Below are positions 31,336 through 44,183 of a stretch of 64,000 nt of DNA, one piece after another. Source of the stretch: Micrasema longulum (Eukaryota > Arthropoda > Insecta > Trichoptera > Brachycentridae); the NCBI GenBank assembly GCA_022494885.1, contig JAGVSM010002843.1:22945-86944 (forward strand), written 5' to 3'. Made by a program: the position numbers and the translations under genes. The notes under the pieces were generated by a model. That model was not told the DNA's origin and did no database searches. It saw nothing but the letters and a program-made list of their open reading frames with translations. Every line of letters begins with the position of its first letter. The stretch's first letter is position 1.

Positions 31336-32639
31336 CTTTTCTACCATATACCGCACAACGCATCTGTGGACGTAAGTTTCCTAGACAGTGTTCACATACA
31401 AGGAAAATTTGCTTGTTGCCAAACAAGAAAAGCTACTCGAAGGAGCTCTCTGTAATCTGGTAGCCTTGGCATCAGTTGTTGTGTTGAAAGATGGTAATCC
31501 AGAAGCTTCACTGGATTGAGGAAAAGAAGGAAGTGATTTCTTCACTAACTGGGATTAAATTGATTGGACAAGATCATTTCGCCAAAATGATTACAACACT
31601 TTTTTAAAAGCCATGAAATTATTTTTGGAAGCCACCAGATCTGTATATCCAACAGGATTTATAAAAGAGCCACAGATAGAAGTGAGAATATATAAAGATA
31701 ATAGAGAGGGAAAGTGATAAGACCACAGGGTGTAAAAAATATTGATTAGGATATCTGCAGCAGCATGACGGGGAATCAACAATACTAAAAGTAAATGATT
31801 TTTCATTCAATTTACCATGATAAAAACTGGGTAGTCCAGTGATTGGGGATAATTTTAGGAGACTTAGGCGCTGACAGATTGAGGGGAAAAAAGAAAGGTT
31901 ACGCTCCCTGAAGGGGAAGATTCCAATCGCAATTGCCAAGCATTTATATGTATACAAAGTACATATACTTTTACAAAGTAAGTCCTAAAAATATTTGATA
32001 AATGGTGGATGTAGATTATTACAGAATAATTGAATAAAACACCATAAATATGCACATAAATCATGCTTCTTTACAGAAACTATGTACATAAACATATCAA
32101 TATTCACAGACATTTTCCTAAAACAAGATTTGCTGCTAAAAAAGGTCTTACAACAAGAATCTTAATTTCCAAGTTTAATGATAATTTTATGCTTACAACT
32201 TCAGATTGGGTAAGGATCAATACAGTACGGAAATTACACATGGCAAAAATACTTTTAAAAGATAATATGCGATAAGTCAACAAAATATTTAACATATTTT
32301 TTACATACACAGACACAGAACAATCATGCGAATTCACTGAAAACATACACATTTTTAGTAAAATGCTTTGCTTATAATTTAAATTGTTACATGATAATCA
32401 GGAACAGAAGACATAAAATATAACTTATAGGTATTGAGGGTACATGCATTAACACAATTTCATTTAATGGATTGAATTATTCTACAAACATTTCATAGTG
32501 GAACTACTACAAAAAAATATTTTACTACCACAATATTCTATCAAGGTAATCATACAAAAATAACAATATATTATGTCAAAACCTTTATAAACAAATACTG
32601 GATTCAATACACTAGTGAATTTATACAAATTGACCGGTA

Positions 32640-32815
32640 TTTCAAGATATGGAGAATCTCCTCGATGAGGGAATATAGTCTAGGCATTTACAGGGTTTAT
32701 GACCTGCCATTGGATGGTTTAATTAATCAGTTTACAAACTATGTAACATTTAACATTCTTCTTATATTTTCTTCAGCCAAAGATAGCTCATAAGCCCTGC
32801 AAATGACTTTTATGC
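32640..32815. repeat. Foldback MITE family 1 copy
   Basis: ATGGAGAATCTCCTCGATGA, TAGTCTAGGCATTTACAGGG, ACTATGTAACATTTAACATT and TCATAAGCCCTGCAAATGAC follow the family order with a shortened right arm. Confidence 0.6.
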
Positions 32816-33488
32816 TCTAAAATAGGTTATTTATGTTCTCTGAAATATCTATAGGAGTTAAGAAAAAATATTTTTAATGACAATAGAAATGGGAAATACA
32901 TTATAATAGACAGGTGTTAGTACAAATTTTCAAAATGTCACATTTATTATAAGGTAGGGTAATTTATAAAGCGCCTTTTTTGTTCAAATGAACTGGGGCA
33001 TTGTGTAATAATAAACATGTCTTGCAGCTGCAGAGTACAGGCGATTGGTATTTTAGTTCCTTGGATATTTGCATACTTGGAAAAGACATAACAGATCTTG
33101 GTATTACTGTTAAAATTCCCAGAGTATTTTTTTTAAATTTGCTGTTAATGTATGTTCACATGTTTTAAAGTTCAATAATAAATTGTAAGAATTTAATTAT
33201 TAATTTTAAATTACATTTGCTTATAAATTCATGCGCTTATTATGTCTTTTTAGGCTTTGCCCGTATTACACCATAATAATTAACAAAAAAATTACATACA
33301 GTCGAACCTGGATATAAGAGAGCCCAAGGGCCAGGACATTTTTCTCTTATAAACAGGTCTCTTATATATCCATGCTTTCTTTTACAGAGGTATACAAACA
33401 TAACCAGGCTTCCTATTCCTATTATGTATGTACTACTATGTACATATGTACAGCAGGTACAAAAAAACGCAAGAACATGACATATGTA

Positions 33489-34764
33489 CCTAGTCCTGCC
33501 ATAAATACTGTTACACGAGTTCAAAAATTCATAAAATGTAAACAATAGCAGGTAGAGACCCGTAACCTTTTTTTCAGGTAAAGTACCGAACCTTATGCTA
33601 TTGCTATAATTAGTCAGTTGTTAAACGTCAACGAGTAAGCATGGAGTGGGGTGTTAAAGAAAACCGAATCGCTGTAATCGCGTTACACAAAGTTGGGAAG
33701 AAGCCGGGAGACATTTTTAAAACCCTAAAACTTTTAGGTATAAGTCGCCAGTTTGTGTATCCAACTATAAATTGGTTCAAGAATATTTAAAGTGCTGAAG
33801 ACCGACAAAGATCTGGACGTCCTCGAACTGTGCGGACTCCAGGAGCTATTAAGGCTGTCAGAAGTAGAATTCATAGAAATCTGCTCCGTAAATAAAAAAT
33901 CTTATCCAGGGAGATGAATATATCGACTTGAAGTACGTTTCGCATCATCAAATCTGACCTAAAGATGAGGGCTTACCGAAGAAGCATTGGTCATTTGCTT
34001 ACTCTACCTTTAAGGGACATTAGGAAGACTAGAGCAAAAAACTTATTTCACAATACGCGAATAATTTGCATCGCAAAATTCTGTTTTCTGATGAAAAAAT
34101 ATTTAACATCAAAGAAAACTTCCATAGCTCTCAAGAAGCCGCTTAAGTCATTCCTAAAGTTCAAAGAGGTCATCATCCAGCAGCAGTGATGATTTGGTGG
34201 GGTGTCTCCTACGTAGGGGTTTCTGAACTTCATTTTTGTGCGCAGGGTGTGAAGACAAGTGCGAAAGCATACCAAGATGACATTCTAGAGAAGGTTGTTA
34301 AGCCTCTCAATGACACAATGTTCAATTCGAGTCATTGGATCTTCCAGCAAGATTCTGCTCCAGCTCATAAGGCAAAATCTACCCAGCAATGGCTGAAAAA
34401 TCACATACCGGAGTTTATTAGAGCTGAAGATTGGCCTTCTGGAAGCCCAGATTTAAATCCGCTGGACTACAAATTGTAGTAAGTGTTGGAGACCAAGGTC
34501 TGTAGCAGACGACATCCAAATTTGGAGAGCTTGAAACGGTCTTTGAAAAAAGCAGTGGCCAATTTTCGTGCGTGCTGCCATTGACGATTGGCTGTCACGT
34601 TTAAAGGCCTGTGTGAAGGCAAGAGGAGGACATTTTGAATCAAATATTTTTTTTCAATTAGTGGAATATGCATGTTGGCCTTGTAATAAAAAAAACCTTT
34701 GTAAAATTAATTGCTTTTTTTAATAATAAAAACAGTTTGTAACAGTATTTATGGCAGGACTAGG
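33489..34764 (+). mobile_element. maT-family (DD37D) mariner-like transposon, full length, dead
   Basis: Perfect 26-bp TIRs (starting CCTAGTCCTGCCATAAATAC) flanked by TA on both sides bracket 1276 bp. It contains a decayed transposase. The element sits inside the pogo-like element at 33.30-35.05 kb, so it inserted later. Confidence 0.88.
33641..34490 (+). pseudogene. maT mariner transposase remnant
   Basis: Starts at ATG 33641 (MEWGVKENRIAVIALHKVGK, a helix-turn-helix with GRPRTVRTPG following). It is broken by an in-frame TAA at 33788 and several later stops. The catalytic pieces remain readable: SDEKIF (first Asp), then QQDSAPAHKAKSTQQW (second Asp), then SGSPDLNPLDYKL. There are 37 residues between the second and third aspartates, which defines DD37D (maT). 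It cannot make an active protein. Confidence 0.85.
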
Positions 34765-35775
34765 TATGTGTTAAGTAAAGAGATACACTTACATACATCA
34801 CACAAGCTGTACTGAGGTTCTATGCTCAGGTGCATGTACAAACTGTCAGAACTTTTCAGCACATACACAAGCAGTGACGCTGCGGCTACATCTATAAACC
34901 AAAAACTCTTTCATAGAGATCAGTTCAAATAGAATGACTCTCTTATATAGAGTTTTACCCGCTTTCTTTTACAAAGGTTTTTGGGGGTAAAATGACAGGA
35001 CCTTAAGCCAGGTCTCTTTTAAAGAGGTTTCTCTTATATCCAGGTTCAACTGTAGTACAATGAATTAAATTATAATAACATGTGATTTAACAGAATAACA
35101 ATCAGAAAAATAAAGTATATATTACGATCGTTTATGTATTATAAAATGTATAGTTACACCTAAAATGCAAATGTTATTTAAATAGTGATTTAAATTATTT
35201 TTTTAATCTCTTCTTAACAAAGAAAATTTTAAGATACAACTGTTGTACAAGTACAAACATACTTAGTATATACAAGAAAAAATTATCTGACAAAATACTT
35301 GCTATCATTTTTTACTAATCCGATAAAAAAAGAAAATGAATTTATATTATTTATGCAGTAGATAAATTATGTATGTTCAAATTTATAGCCCCGCAATAAT
35401 AATTTTACTATATACACATAACACATATGGTTTACACTGAATAATATTATCAGGCACATGAAATAATTAGCACTTACTTTAATTACGCTCAATGGTGTAC
35501 CATCAACCATTTCCACTGAAAGCAATTCATTTATCATAATACTTTAAATAAAGATAAAGTTGATTAATTTTAATCAACAATATTTTGCTACTTATTTCCA
35601 AATCTTTATAGACAAGTGCTGGATTTCTTTCCAAAGGAGAACCTTTTTGAGTTTGAATTATTAACATCCTAATTTATGTAGTCTTTATTGTATATGCTAA
35701 AGCAACATTGGGCTGTTTATATTAATGTGTAATTATTGATGTATAATTATTAATAAACACATTATTCCCTTACAA

Positions 35776-36075
35776 GGTGCATCTAAGGGTGTTACCACGT
35801 TCACCTGACTGATGTCGATTAATGTCATAAATTGATGTGAATCGATTGGTGAGTTAGCATTAGCTGATCAACAGATACAGGTCTGTAAAATAATCAATCA
35901 TCGATCGACAACTGATCAACCATCAGCACGGTGCAAGGTGAGGCCCACGCGAGAGCTGTTGGTCATCAATCAATGATGGATCGATAAAAAATTAATAATA
36001 TTAGGCAGATTGATTTGGTGCAGTAAGAACTGTCAATTGAAATCAGCTGGTTTCTGTCGACATTGCTCTAAGATT
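35776..36075. mobile_element. Diverged copy of the GATCGAT-rich TIR element
   Basis: AAGGGTGTTACCACGTTCAC, ATCATCGATCGACAACTGAT, GCGAGAGCTGTTGGTCATCA and TGATTTGGTGCAGTAAGAAC match the 12.40-kb element in order. The right terminal repeat is eroded. Confidence 0.6.
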
Positions 36076-36964
36076 TAACAAATATTGCCACAGGAATTTA
36101 AAATCTCATTACACATCCAAATATTTGCATGAGAAAGGGTACTTATTTAGCATAGCTACGACACTAGCTGTCACTGTTGTTATTTATGTACTTTAAAATT
36201 GTGAAAAATGTACTCAAAATTATAACTAATTGTCTAGTTTTTCAATAAATTGGATTGTATTAATTAATTAAACTATGTATTCGATATAGTTTTTAAAGTT
36301 GTAGTATAATGAAAACATTTTTTTTTCACTACACACAATGGCAGTTTTCATGTGTCACATTTTATCTCGATGAAAGTTCTTCAAAGAATGAAGGCAAGGA
36401 AGCCAATTATCAACTAATTAAAATACCATGTATTACAAGCTTGTAATGTGTATTTAATTGTACATCATTGGTGTTAGGTATTCTTGTTTTCAGCATAATA
36501 TAACTTTTCGTATTTTTCTTGCCAATTCTATTGATATATCGTGTTTCAATTGTTACTACGTAGGGTTAAGGAAACATAAGGATTGTATATACCTATAGGT
36601 AAATTTATTTTTTATACATCTATTTAATGATCAGCATATAAACAAAGTATTATTGTTTTCATACTGAAAACATTGAACGAAATATTAAAATAAGAGGTAT
36701 ACTAGCAAGCATATTGGCGAAAGATAAAACTTATTTTTGAAAAGTGGTAAATCAATATGGTAAAAAAAAAAAAAACATAGGTACCTGTAAAAGCAATTAT
36801 CAGCGACACAACTAAGAATCGACTTGAGAATATTCGTTAAATTAACAAAAAATCTCCGTTTATAAAGTTTTACAGAGCGACTTGAATTTAAAGAAATATT
36901 ATTTTAGATTTGCAATTTCATCTCTGACAGATAAAATCACAATACACTACTTTGTGCCTAATTT

Positions 36965-37035
36965 GACATTTCTGATATCTGTAGATATCTGTAGTCTGTG
37001 CCACTGTGCCACAGATTACAGATATCTGTCTGTGC
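36965..37035. repeat. Imperfect hairpin (AGATATCTGTA arms)
   Basis: AGATATCTGTAGTCTGTGCC and GCCACAGATTACAGATATCT form a stem of about 21 bases with two mismatches and a tiny loop. Confidence 0.6.
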
Positions 37036-37539
37036 ATTTCTCAATTGCCATAGGGTAGAGGGAATGTAGAGGTAAATAATGTTGCCATGTGCAAAATCGA
37101 TTTAATTTCCATAAACAATATCAATTTTTTCCTTCCCGATAAACTGTCATGGTTGTGCCAAATAATTTCAAATTTAAAGAATATGGGAAAAAACAAAAAA
37201 AATACAATTTTTGTAAAAACATTAAAAACCATGGACATAGCGAGGTTCCGTCATAAACGTTTGTATTCTAAACACCAACATAAAAAAAAACTGAACCGAA
37301 CAAATGCACCTAATTTATTAAATCCCCAATTTGATTAACATTTGAAACAACACTATGAAAGAACATTAATTTGATTTTGACATGAACAAATATAAAACAG
37401 TGAGTTGTGAATACGCATCCTAGATTTCGGATCAAACTTTTAATGTTAAATTTTCACTCTACGAATCCTTTTTTTATTTTGTAATTGGTCCATTGAAATC
37501 GATTAAGTTTTTTATTCGATTTATTTATTCATTTATACA

Positions 37540-37930
37540 AATACTATAATAACGTATCCCAAACTCTATGAGGCCAAGGGCCCTGTTTTGAGTTGGAATA
37601 CCACACAATAGAAAGTTGAAGCACGTTCATAATTAAATAATAGCAAAAATATTTTTTTTATATTAGTACATAAACATGCATATATTTCAAAGGGCTTAAT
37701 AGTATATGCTTAATATTATATAGCTATATATATAGTAAATAGTATTTATCTTAATATTATATAAATCTATGCAATATCTCGCAGCAGTCTCCTGCAATAG
37801 TCTCTTCCCTTAGACAAAATCCAGACGTGTACACTGCTCTTGAAAATGGCTTTCGTTTTGGAGAACTTAACATGTTCATCTAGAACATTGAACACTTTTG
37901 GGTCCACAAAAGTGAATAAGAATAATGCAC
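37540..37930 (-). mobile_element. Non-LTR retrotransposon 3' end (family shared with 44.94 kb)
   Basis: AACTCTATGAGGCCAAGGGC, GCAGCAGTCTCCTGCAATAG, AAAATGGCTTTCGTTTTGGA and ACTTTTGGGTCCACAAAAGT match the minus-strand element at 44.94-45.26 kb, which continues into a reverse transcriptase C-terminus. Confidence 0.6.
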
Positions 37931-38944
37931 AAAGAACTTAAATATTCAATAAAATATTATGTACCTTAAAGGGTAAACTACGGGAGTCATATTTAACGAA
38001 ATGTTTAGGAAACAAAAATTTTGTGATTGTGTGATTTCCAAAACATGATAACTTTTGAACCAAATAAAATCATTTCAATATAATATATGAAGAACTTTCC
38101 ACATAAAATAGTATAGTATGTAGTGCATATTAAAATAGCGTATCTGGGACTTCTGATGTTTTTTCCTCTAAAATAAAGTGGACTTCAGATTTTTATATCA
38201 ACTTAAAAAAACATTTTTACTATGAAAGTGATCTTTGATGTTTCATTTACGTATAAAATAGCTAATTGCGATACTTTCTGCTTTTTTAAAAATGTAAACA
38301 GTGAACTCCTATATGTTTTATCCTGTAAGGAATAAAATTTTACAATACGCAATAATTATTAATTATCACAAAAATGTATTAATGGAATATACCAATATCG
38401 TGTTATGGAGCGCGCTGGCGCTGGAGTGATAAAATAAACATTAGGTAGGTATCAATTTTGTTTTTTTGTGTTTTAGGGTTGACTTCACAGTATGTGTATT
38501 AAGTTTAATAAAAGCTTCACCCCCAATAAAATGTATCGTTTGTTTGAGAACTCTTATATAAATATGTGGTTTATTTTTTTAATTTTAATCGTAATTTGGA
38601 TAACCAACAACTATTTTATACATAAAACAAAATAAATGACAAATAAGCCAATTACAGGTTTTCACAAGTAGCGGATTGTAAATTTTGTGTATCTTTTTTT
38701 ATACTACTCAAATAACTATTGTTGCATAACAAGTTATACGATAAAGTTTTTACGCAAGTTGAGTATTTCGTGAATTTATTAGCTCAATAATAATAATACT
38801 GATTGTATTTATCATGTTGTAGGTATGTACCTATAATATGGCTACTTATTAGAAAATAATGTGAAAAAAAAAATTTCCGCAAGATTAGTCAGCTAATCGG
38901 AATCATATTTTACTTGATAATATTTTAAAGATTTGTGTTTAAAA

Positions 38945-39230
38945 TTGCCCACGTCTAGGCGGATGGAGAATTCAATTATGTGTATAAAATTTGACTCGAT
39001 GGCTAATCTCGGATAAAAACCCTGGGCGCATTCGATTACCATTCTTAAGGCCGTGGGTTCGATTCGATTTTTAAGTGGTTCTACACTGCAATATTCCATA
39101 GTTCCTGGGCTGGAACCGGAAGCGTAAGGCTGATCGCCTTACCTTTCAGGTAACAAAATAATCAAGATACGCTACAATTGGATAGCTAATTTGGTGTCAT
39201 ATGCACCACTGGGTATAGATAGAGAAACGA
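38945..39230 (+). mobile_element. Composite tRNA-related SINE copy
   Basis: Head GTCTAGGCGGATGGAGAATT; B-box-like GGCCGTGGGTTCGATTCGAT; tail AAGATACGCTACAATTGGAT to ATGCACCACTGGGTATAG. Confidence 0.6.
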
Positions 39231-39294
39231 TGAATATTTTTGTATATTTTATATAAAATACATACAATAATATACTCATATATGAAACTAGTGG

Positions 39295-39470
39295 AAAAGG
39301 AGCCGGGTTCGATTCCCGACAAGATCGATACTAAATCCAAAGATTAGCAATTGAAGCGTAAGTAAGACTGCTCATTTTGTCTTCGTGTAGTAACTGACCG
39401 GAATACGTTTCAACGTATTCCAATATAATGTCAGTACCCTATGCACTAGTCACATGCCATTATTGAAAAC
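39295..39470 (+). repeat. Second, 5'-truncated SINE copy
   Basis: Starts at a B-box-like GAGCCGGGTTCGATTCCCGA and ends with the family tail (TCAGTACCCTATGCACTAGT). Arranged in tandem with the preceding SINE. Confidence 0.45.
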
Positions 39471-39992
39471 TGCCACGCTTTTGAGTTTCACTCGGAAGGT
39501 TTTATGGGTAGCTGGGTCTCTATTTTCTCTTTATTTCTAAAATATTTTAATCTTAAAGTCATTTTCCAAAAGTCAAAAACAACTTGTGCTACAAAATGGA
39601 AATCGAGTTGTGGCAGAGCGGGGGTTGAGCCTTGGATCTTTGTAAGTAGGTAAGTATAAATATTGCTTACCAAAATTTTTGTTCGCGACCGGTTTGCGCC
39701 ATAAACGGGATATGATCAAATTTCTTAGATTTCACGGTCATTCAAATAAGAGGTCGTAAAAAATGAAACAGTTATTCTCTTGAAACAGATTCACAAAAAA
39801 AAAATGATATTGTAAAGAACAACTAGTCAGGATATTATTCAGAGGGGCCTAGTCTCAAATTTCGATATGCGAGCATACACTGCTCGAAACAGTTATTTAG
39901 AAACCGTTTCACACAACAGTTTAATTTGTGAAACAGTAGCTGTTACTGCTACTCCTTTAAAATAACAAAAACGCCCATCTCCAGTTTAGGGG

Positions 39993-40097
39993 TGGTATTC
40001 TGAACGCAAACGCGCACCTAGAAAACGCATTTTCAAAGCGTATTTAACATATTAAATATACGCTAACGGAGCGATCACTTCGCCATTCAGAATACCA
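39993..40097. mobile_element. Short MITE (105 bp) with TGGTATTCTGAA ends
   Basis: 12-bp exact inverted ends, a nested palindrome-like centre (GCGTATTTAA..TTAAATATACGC), no coding. Confidence 0.55.
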
Positions 40098-40237
40098 GCT
40101 CTGGAGTTCGTCAGATATATACTTTGTCACCCTGAGTATCCCGTATTTATACAGAATACCTACATAATGATAATAGTACCTATTGGAGAATTGGGACAAG
40201 GGCATCTCTATAAATGGAAGACGAATATCGAATTTGA

Positions 40238-41057
40238 GATATCCAGATGACATTACATTTACATTACTCTCTTTGCCAATAATGAAGATGCCATCTTTGG
40301 CAAACTTCTCTCTTTACTAGAAAATTCTCGCAATAAATTTTACCTTGAAATCAACGCGGAAAATACCAAAATGATGATAATTGACCGGAGAAATAAGAAT
40401 AGCCCGGAAATAAATCAAATTGTAAATTACGAAGTCGTTATAATGGATACCAATATTTATCTGGGTTCAATGATAGTAAACAGAGGAGGGCGCGATGCTG
40501 AAATCGAGAAACGAAATGCTCTGGCTCGCTCTGCGATGGAGAAATTGAAAAAAGTTTGTCAATAACTTATATAGTGTTACAAAGCTACAATAACAAAAAT
40601 AGTCAAAACGATTTTTTTTTCTATATTATGGTACGCCGCAGATACTTGGACCCTGAGAAAAATAGAACGAAGAAAGATCGACGCGTTCGAAATGTAGTGC
40701 TGGCGTAGAATGCTGCGGATACCATGGACACCCCATAAGACTAATGTGTCTATATTCCGAGAACTGCGTATTGAACAGAGTCTTTCTTACACTGTGCAAA
40801 TCTCTGTTCTCAGGTACTTCGGCCACATTGCGAGACGAAGAGACAATATAGACAAATTAGTGGTACAAGGACGAGTCGAGGGAACTCGATATCGTGGAAT
40901 AAGTCCTACCAGATGGACAGACTTCGTGACAGAAACAACTGGCGTCTCTCTTCAGGAAGTTGAAGATAGAAGCGGATGGAGGTGGACCGTAGCGAAGTGC
41001 TTTTCTCCCACCAACGTCAACGTGACCACAACTGCTCCGCCAAGAGCAAACGACTAA
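40238..41057 (+). mobile_element. Non-LTR retrotransposon: RT palm motif to C-terminus, decayed
   Basis: A YPDDITF motif (40240-40260, variant of YADD) is followed after a frameshift by NKFYLEINAENTKMMIIDRR, YLGSMIVNRGGRDAEIEKR and then, after another break, LRKIERRKIDAFEM, RRMLRIPWTPHKTNVSIF, VLRYFGHIARR and SPTRWTDFV. These mark the end of an insect non-LTR reverse transcriptase of a different subfamily from the 9.33-kb element. Not functional. Confidence 0.8.
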
Positions 41058-41959
41058 AAAGAAGAAGATTGAGTTTTTTATTATTATTATGCCGTGTGTC
41101 GTTCGCACTCTTTGCTGACGTTTTGTATCGCATTATGGCGTCCCTCGTCAGGGTTGGAAAAAATTTCGCTGAACAATATTTAGATATAATTACTAATTAC
41201 CTCTTTGATCCAATGTTCGAAACAATCGAATCCTGCTCTACCGCAATTTCTTTTTTAAAGCACAAGTTGTTTACGACTTTTGAAAAATGCGACTTCAAAA
41301 TTGAAATCTTTAAATGTGTATATGTATGTGTGTAATGCATGTATGTATCAATATGTGTAAACTAGTGAGTTTATATTTTATTTGTCTGTTCTTTCTATTA
41401 ACTTGTAAATTATTATAAAGGTATTAAAATGTAATTGCCATCAAGCTCCGAACGTGGTATGTACCCTTGTTAGCCGGGCAAAATTTCCAAAAAAATGTAT
41501 ATTTGATGAAACGAATAAATAAATCAAATAAAAAAAATAGTAATAATAAGAAATAAAATATTTTTTTTTGAAAAAATCAATAAAAAAGTTACACGTTATG
41601 ACAATTTATAAGGGAACTGTTTTTTTTTATTTGTACGCGGTCTGACTTTTTATTTGTTTAATTATTAGAGTGTACACGGCACACGTGCCGTTTATAAACA
41701 TAAATACATTTAACATAACAGTGTTCTATTACAAAATTATGAAATAATAATAGAATAACAATATAATACATACTCGTATTACACTGTTGTTTTATACATT
41801 ATTCTATTTAATAACTTTGGCATTTTAATACTTGACATTCTTAGGTAAAAAAAAATATTTAAAAAATAAAATAATAAAAATAAAGATAACGCAGTATATT
41901 CGAAATAGCAAAATTCATAAATCATTGCTTTGTTGGGATTGTTGCAATGCTTTCTTTAT

Positions 41960-42330
41960 TTTCGTATTTTATGCCTGGATTATGGCACCAGAGCAGTGTT
42001 TTTTTTTTACAAAATATAAATGTTTACCATCGGCGTGTCTATATTATTTGTTTTTTTGATAAATTGTATCTAACGGGAGCTATTACCTTTTAAAACTCAA
42101 AAGAGCGTCTAGTTTTATCTGCCGTCTTCGGACGTACGGTACCTATACAAACGTGAATTTTGAAAAACGGAAAATGTACCGATACAGTAAATTTTTATTT
42201 TGATACTCTCTTTAAAATAAAACAAAATCAGTTCAGTTTTGGTGTGCGGAAAACGGTAAAACGATACCTCGATTTTAGTTAAGTATAATCAGTCTAACGT
42301 GCAATTGCCTTTTGCGCACAACATCGATAG
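41960..42330 (+). repeat. Interspersed repeat, family shared with 61.33-62.13 kb
   Basis: CCTGGATTATGGCACCAGAG, AGTTTTATCTGCCGTCTTCG, GATACCTCGATTTTAGTTAA and ATAATCAGTCTAACGTGC occur in the same order in the second copy. Confidence 0.6.
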
Positions 42331-42429
42331 ATTTCCGGAAAAACTAAGTTCAAATTTTTATTCATCAAATTTCTCAACCCGCGTATTCTTTTAAATTTTG
42401 AAGCACATTTCCTTTTTTTTACACTCAAC

Positions 42430-42650
42430 CGACAGATGCGACGCCTACTTCCAAAACAAAAAAGGGTGGTCCGTTCGGGTACTTTCGGTCTCACTTCGGC
42501 TAAGTTCGTAAATCATTCATCAGCCGAGCGTGTTACCGCGAGGTTGTGTCGCTCGCCGTCTCGTTGTGCGCGTATTTCGATCGAGTGTTTACTAAAGTGC
42601 ATTGTCCATTTTATCTTCGGATTAATTACAGGTATAAACGACCGAGTTTA
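42430..42650 (+). promoter_or_regulatory. CpG-rich promoter/5' exon candidate
   Basis: CpG-dense segment in an AT-rich region (AGCCGAGCGTGTTACCGCGA, GTGTCGCTCGCCGTCTCGTT) ending AATTACAG|GTATAA at 42631/42632, a weak donor. It could be a noncoding first exon for the plus-strand gene starting at 51.18 kb. Inferred only. Confidence 0.35.
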
Positions 42651-43716
42651 TTCATTCAAATATGTGTGCAACGCGGTTTTATTTTGATGTGATGGTTTGA
42701 TTTGGTTGTATTTTGTTTGCGGTGAACGCCCGGCTGTCATCGCTCTACTAAAATCGATATGGAGTTGTATGTCGAAAGTGCTCTCGTATTTTTATGCCCT
42801 GCAAAATGTCAATCACATTAAACAATTTGATAAGAATATGGATGAATTGATCATGTTTCGATCTAGCATTTTTGATTTACCTAGTTTACTTTCGTATTTT
42901 TTACATGTTTACAAAATACACATAAAAATATGAAGTTATTGGAAATATATGTTATGCATTTTAAATTCATTGATTTATGAATGCAATTTTTACGTAATTC
43001 TATATACCTACCTACTTATATTATTTTAAAGTTGAAAATTTAATATGGTTGATATTTATTAGTTTTAATATCAAAACATTGCAACGGCGTGTTTCAAAGC
43101 ATTGAATAATTAGTTTGATAATATATTTTTTATCCAAGTAATTATTAGCCAGCGAAATATTAATTCTATCCCATTATTGGACATCTGTATCAAACATGCT
43201 TTGCACAGCATGTGAAGCACGCCAAAAATAAAAATAACAAACTCTTGCAAATTTTAACCGTCGGCGTCGAATGGGTACACATTTGTTTTGATATAAAACC
43301 AGTTTAAGTTTGTCTTAAAATAATTATAGTGCAAGTGGATGTTTTAAAAAAACCTTACTTACTCGTTTTTATAAACCTGACTACAAAACACATTTTTACC
43401 AATCAATCATGTATGATTTAATAAATGTTGCTGTCATCTCTCTCGGAAATAAAATAAAAACTTCCAGTACATATGGGTCTAATTCATTTTCAGCGTCAAC
43501 TTATTAATTCTTCTGTCAAAACGACGTAAAACAAACACAACGTAAAAATATGTAAATACTTACCTACCTCTATATTTTAGGTAAATTTATTCGGAAATTG
43601 AATTGAAAAATATGTTCGCAAATTTAGTGGATGCTTCTGAATTCTAAACGATACAGCAAATCTTTGGTAAATTCAATGAAATACATTACTATACTTTGAA
43701 CTATAAAAAAAACTGT

Positions 43717-44045
43717 ATCCAGGCGGATGAACACAGAATACAGTTCTGTGTATGAAATAGAACCAGACCCTAGACGATTGTTTTCGACACTGAATAAGGA
43801 AATCGAGTGGAGATAGGTCCGGTCCGCCGCGTTGTGAGGTGGTTGGCGCATTCGCTTACCATTTTTAGGTTCTGGCTTCGATTCTTGGCAGGGTGGACGT
43901 AAAATATTGATTAAGGTTGTTTAAACTGCAATATTTTAAGTTCCTGAACTGGCCCCTCATGTAATATACGATCTAAATACACTGCATTTGGTTTACCAAT
44001 GCTGTGCCCTATGCACCACTGGATGCGGAAAGGGGAATGGTGATG
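43717..44045 (+). mobile_element. Composite tRNA-related SINE copy (most complete)
   Basis: Head ATCCAGGCGGATGAACACAG and ATACAGTTCTGTGTATGAAA; A-box-like GTTGGCGCATTCGCTTACC; B-box-like TTCTGGCTTCGATTCTTGGC; tail TGCCCTATGCACCACTGGAT then GCGGAAAGGGGAATGGTGAT. Confidence 0.65.
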
Positions 44046-44183
44046 GTAATAATATTATTGACACTTATTACTAACGATAGTTAATAATATGTATGATAAA
44101 AACTAATGTACTGTAATTATTTGTATTTTGTATTTGTTGTTACGAATATTCATTATCTTTTGTTTAAATTAAAATGAGAATAT

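Larger units (their letters stand above)
33299..35052. mobile_element. Pogo/Tigger-like TIR element, interrupted by a mariner
   Basis: The ends CAGTCGAACCTGGATATAAG (33299) and the inverse CTTATATCCAGGTTCAACTG (ending 35052) match with one mismatch, and TA flanks both sides. Without the insertion it is about 476 bp, so it is a non-autonomous copy. Subterminal CTCTTATA motifs recur on both sides. Superfamily assignment rests on the CAGT-GAACC ends and the TA target. Confidence 0.75.

Noticed and set aside
31245..31960. Possible processed pseudogene (phrases such as NLVALASVVVLKDGNPEASL)
   Set aside because: No family recognised, frame broken, and the left part overlaps a retrotransposon UTR.
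42696..42933. 78-codon plus-strand frame near the CpG-rich patch
   Set aside because: No good splice context, no family signal, AT-biased composition.
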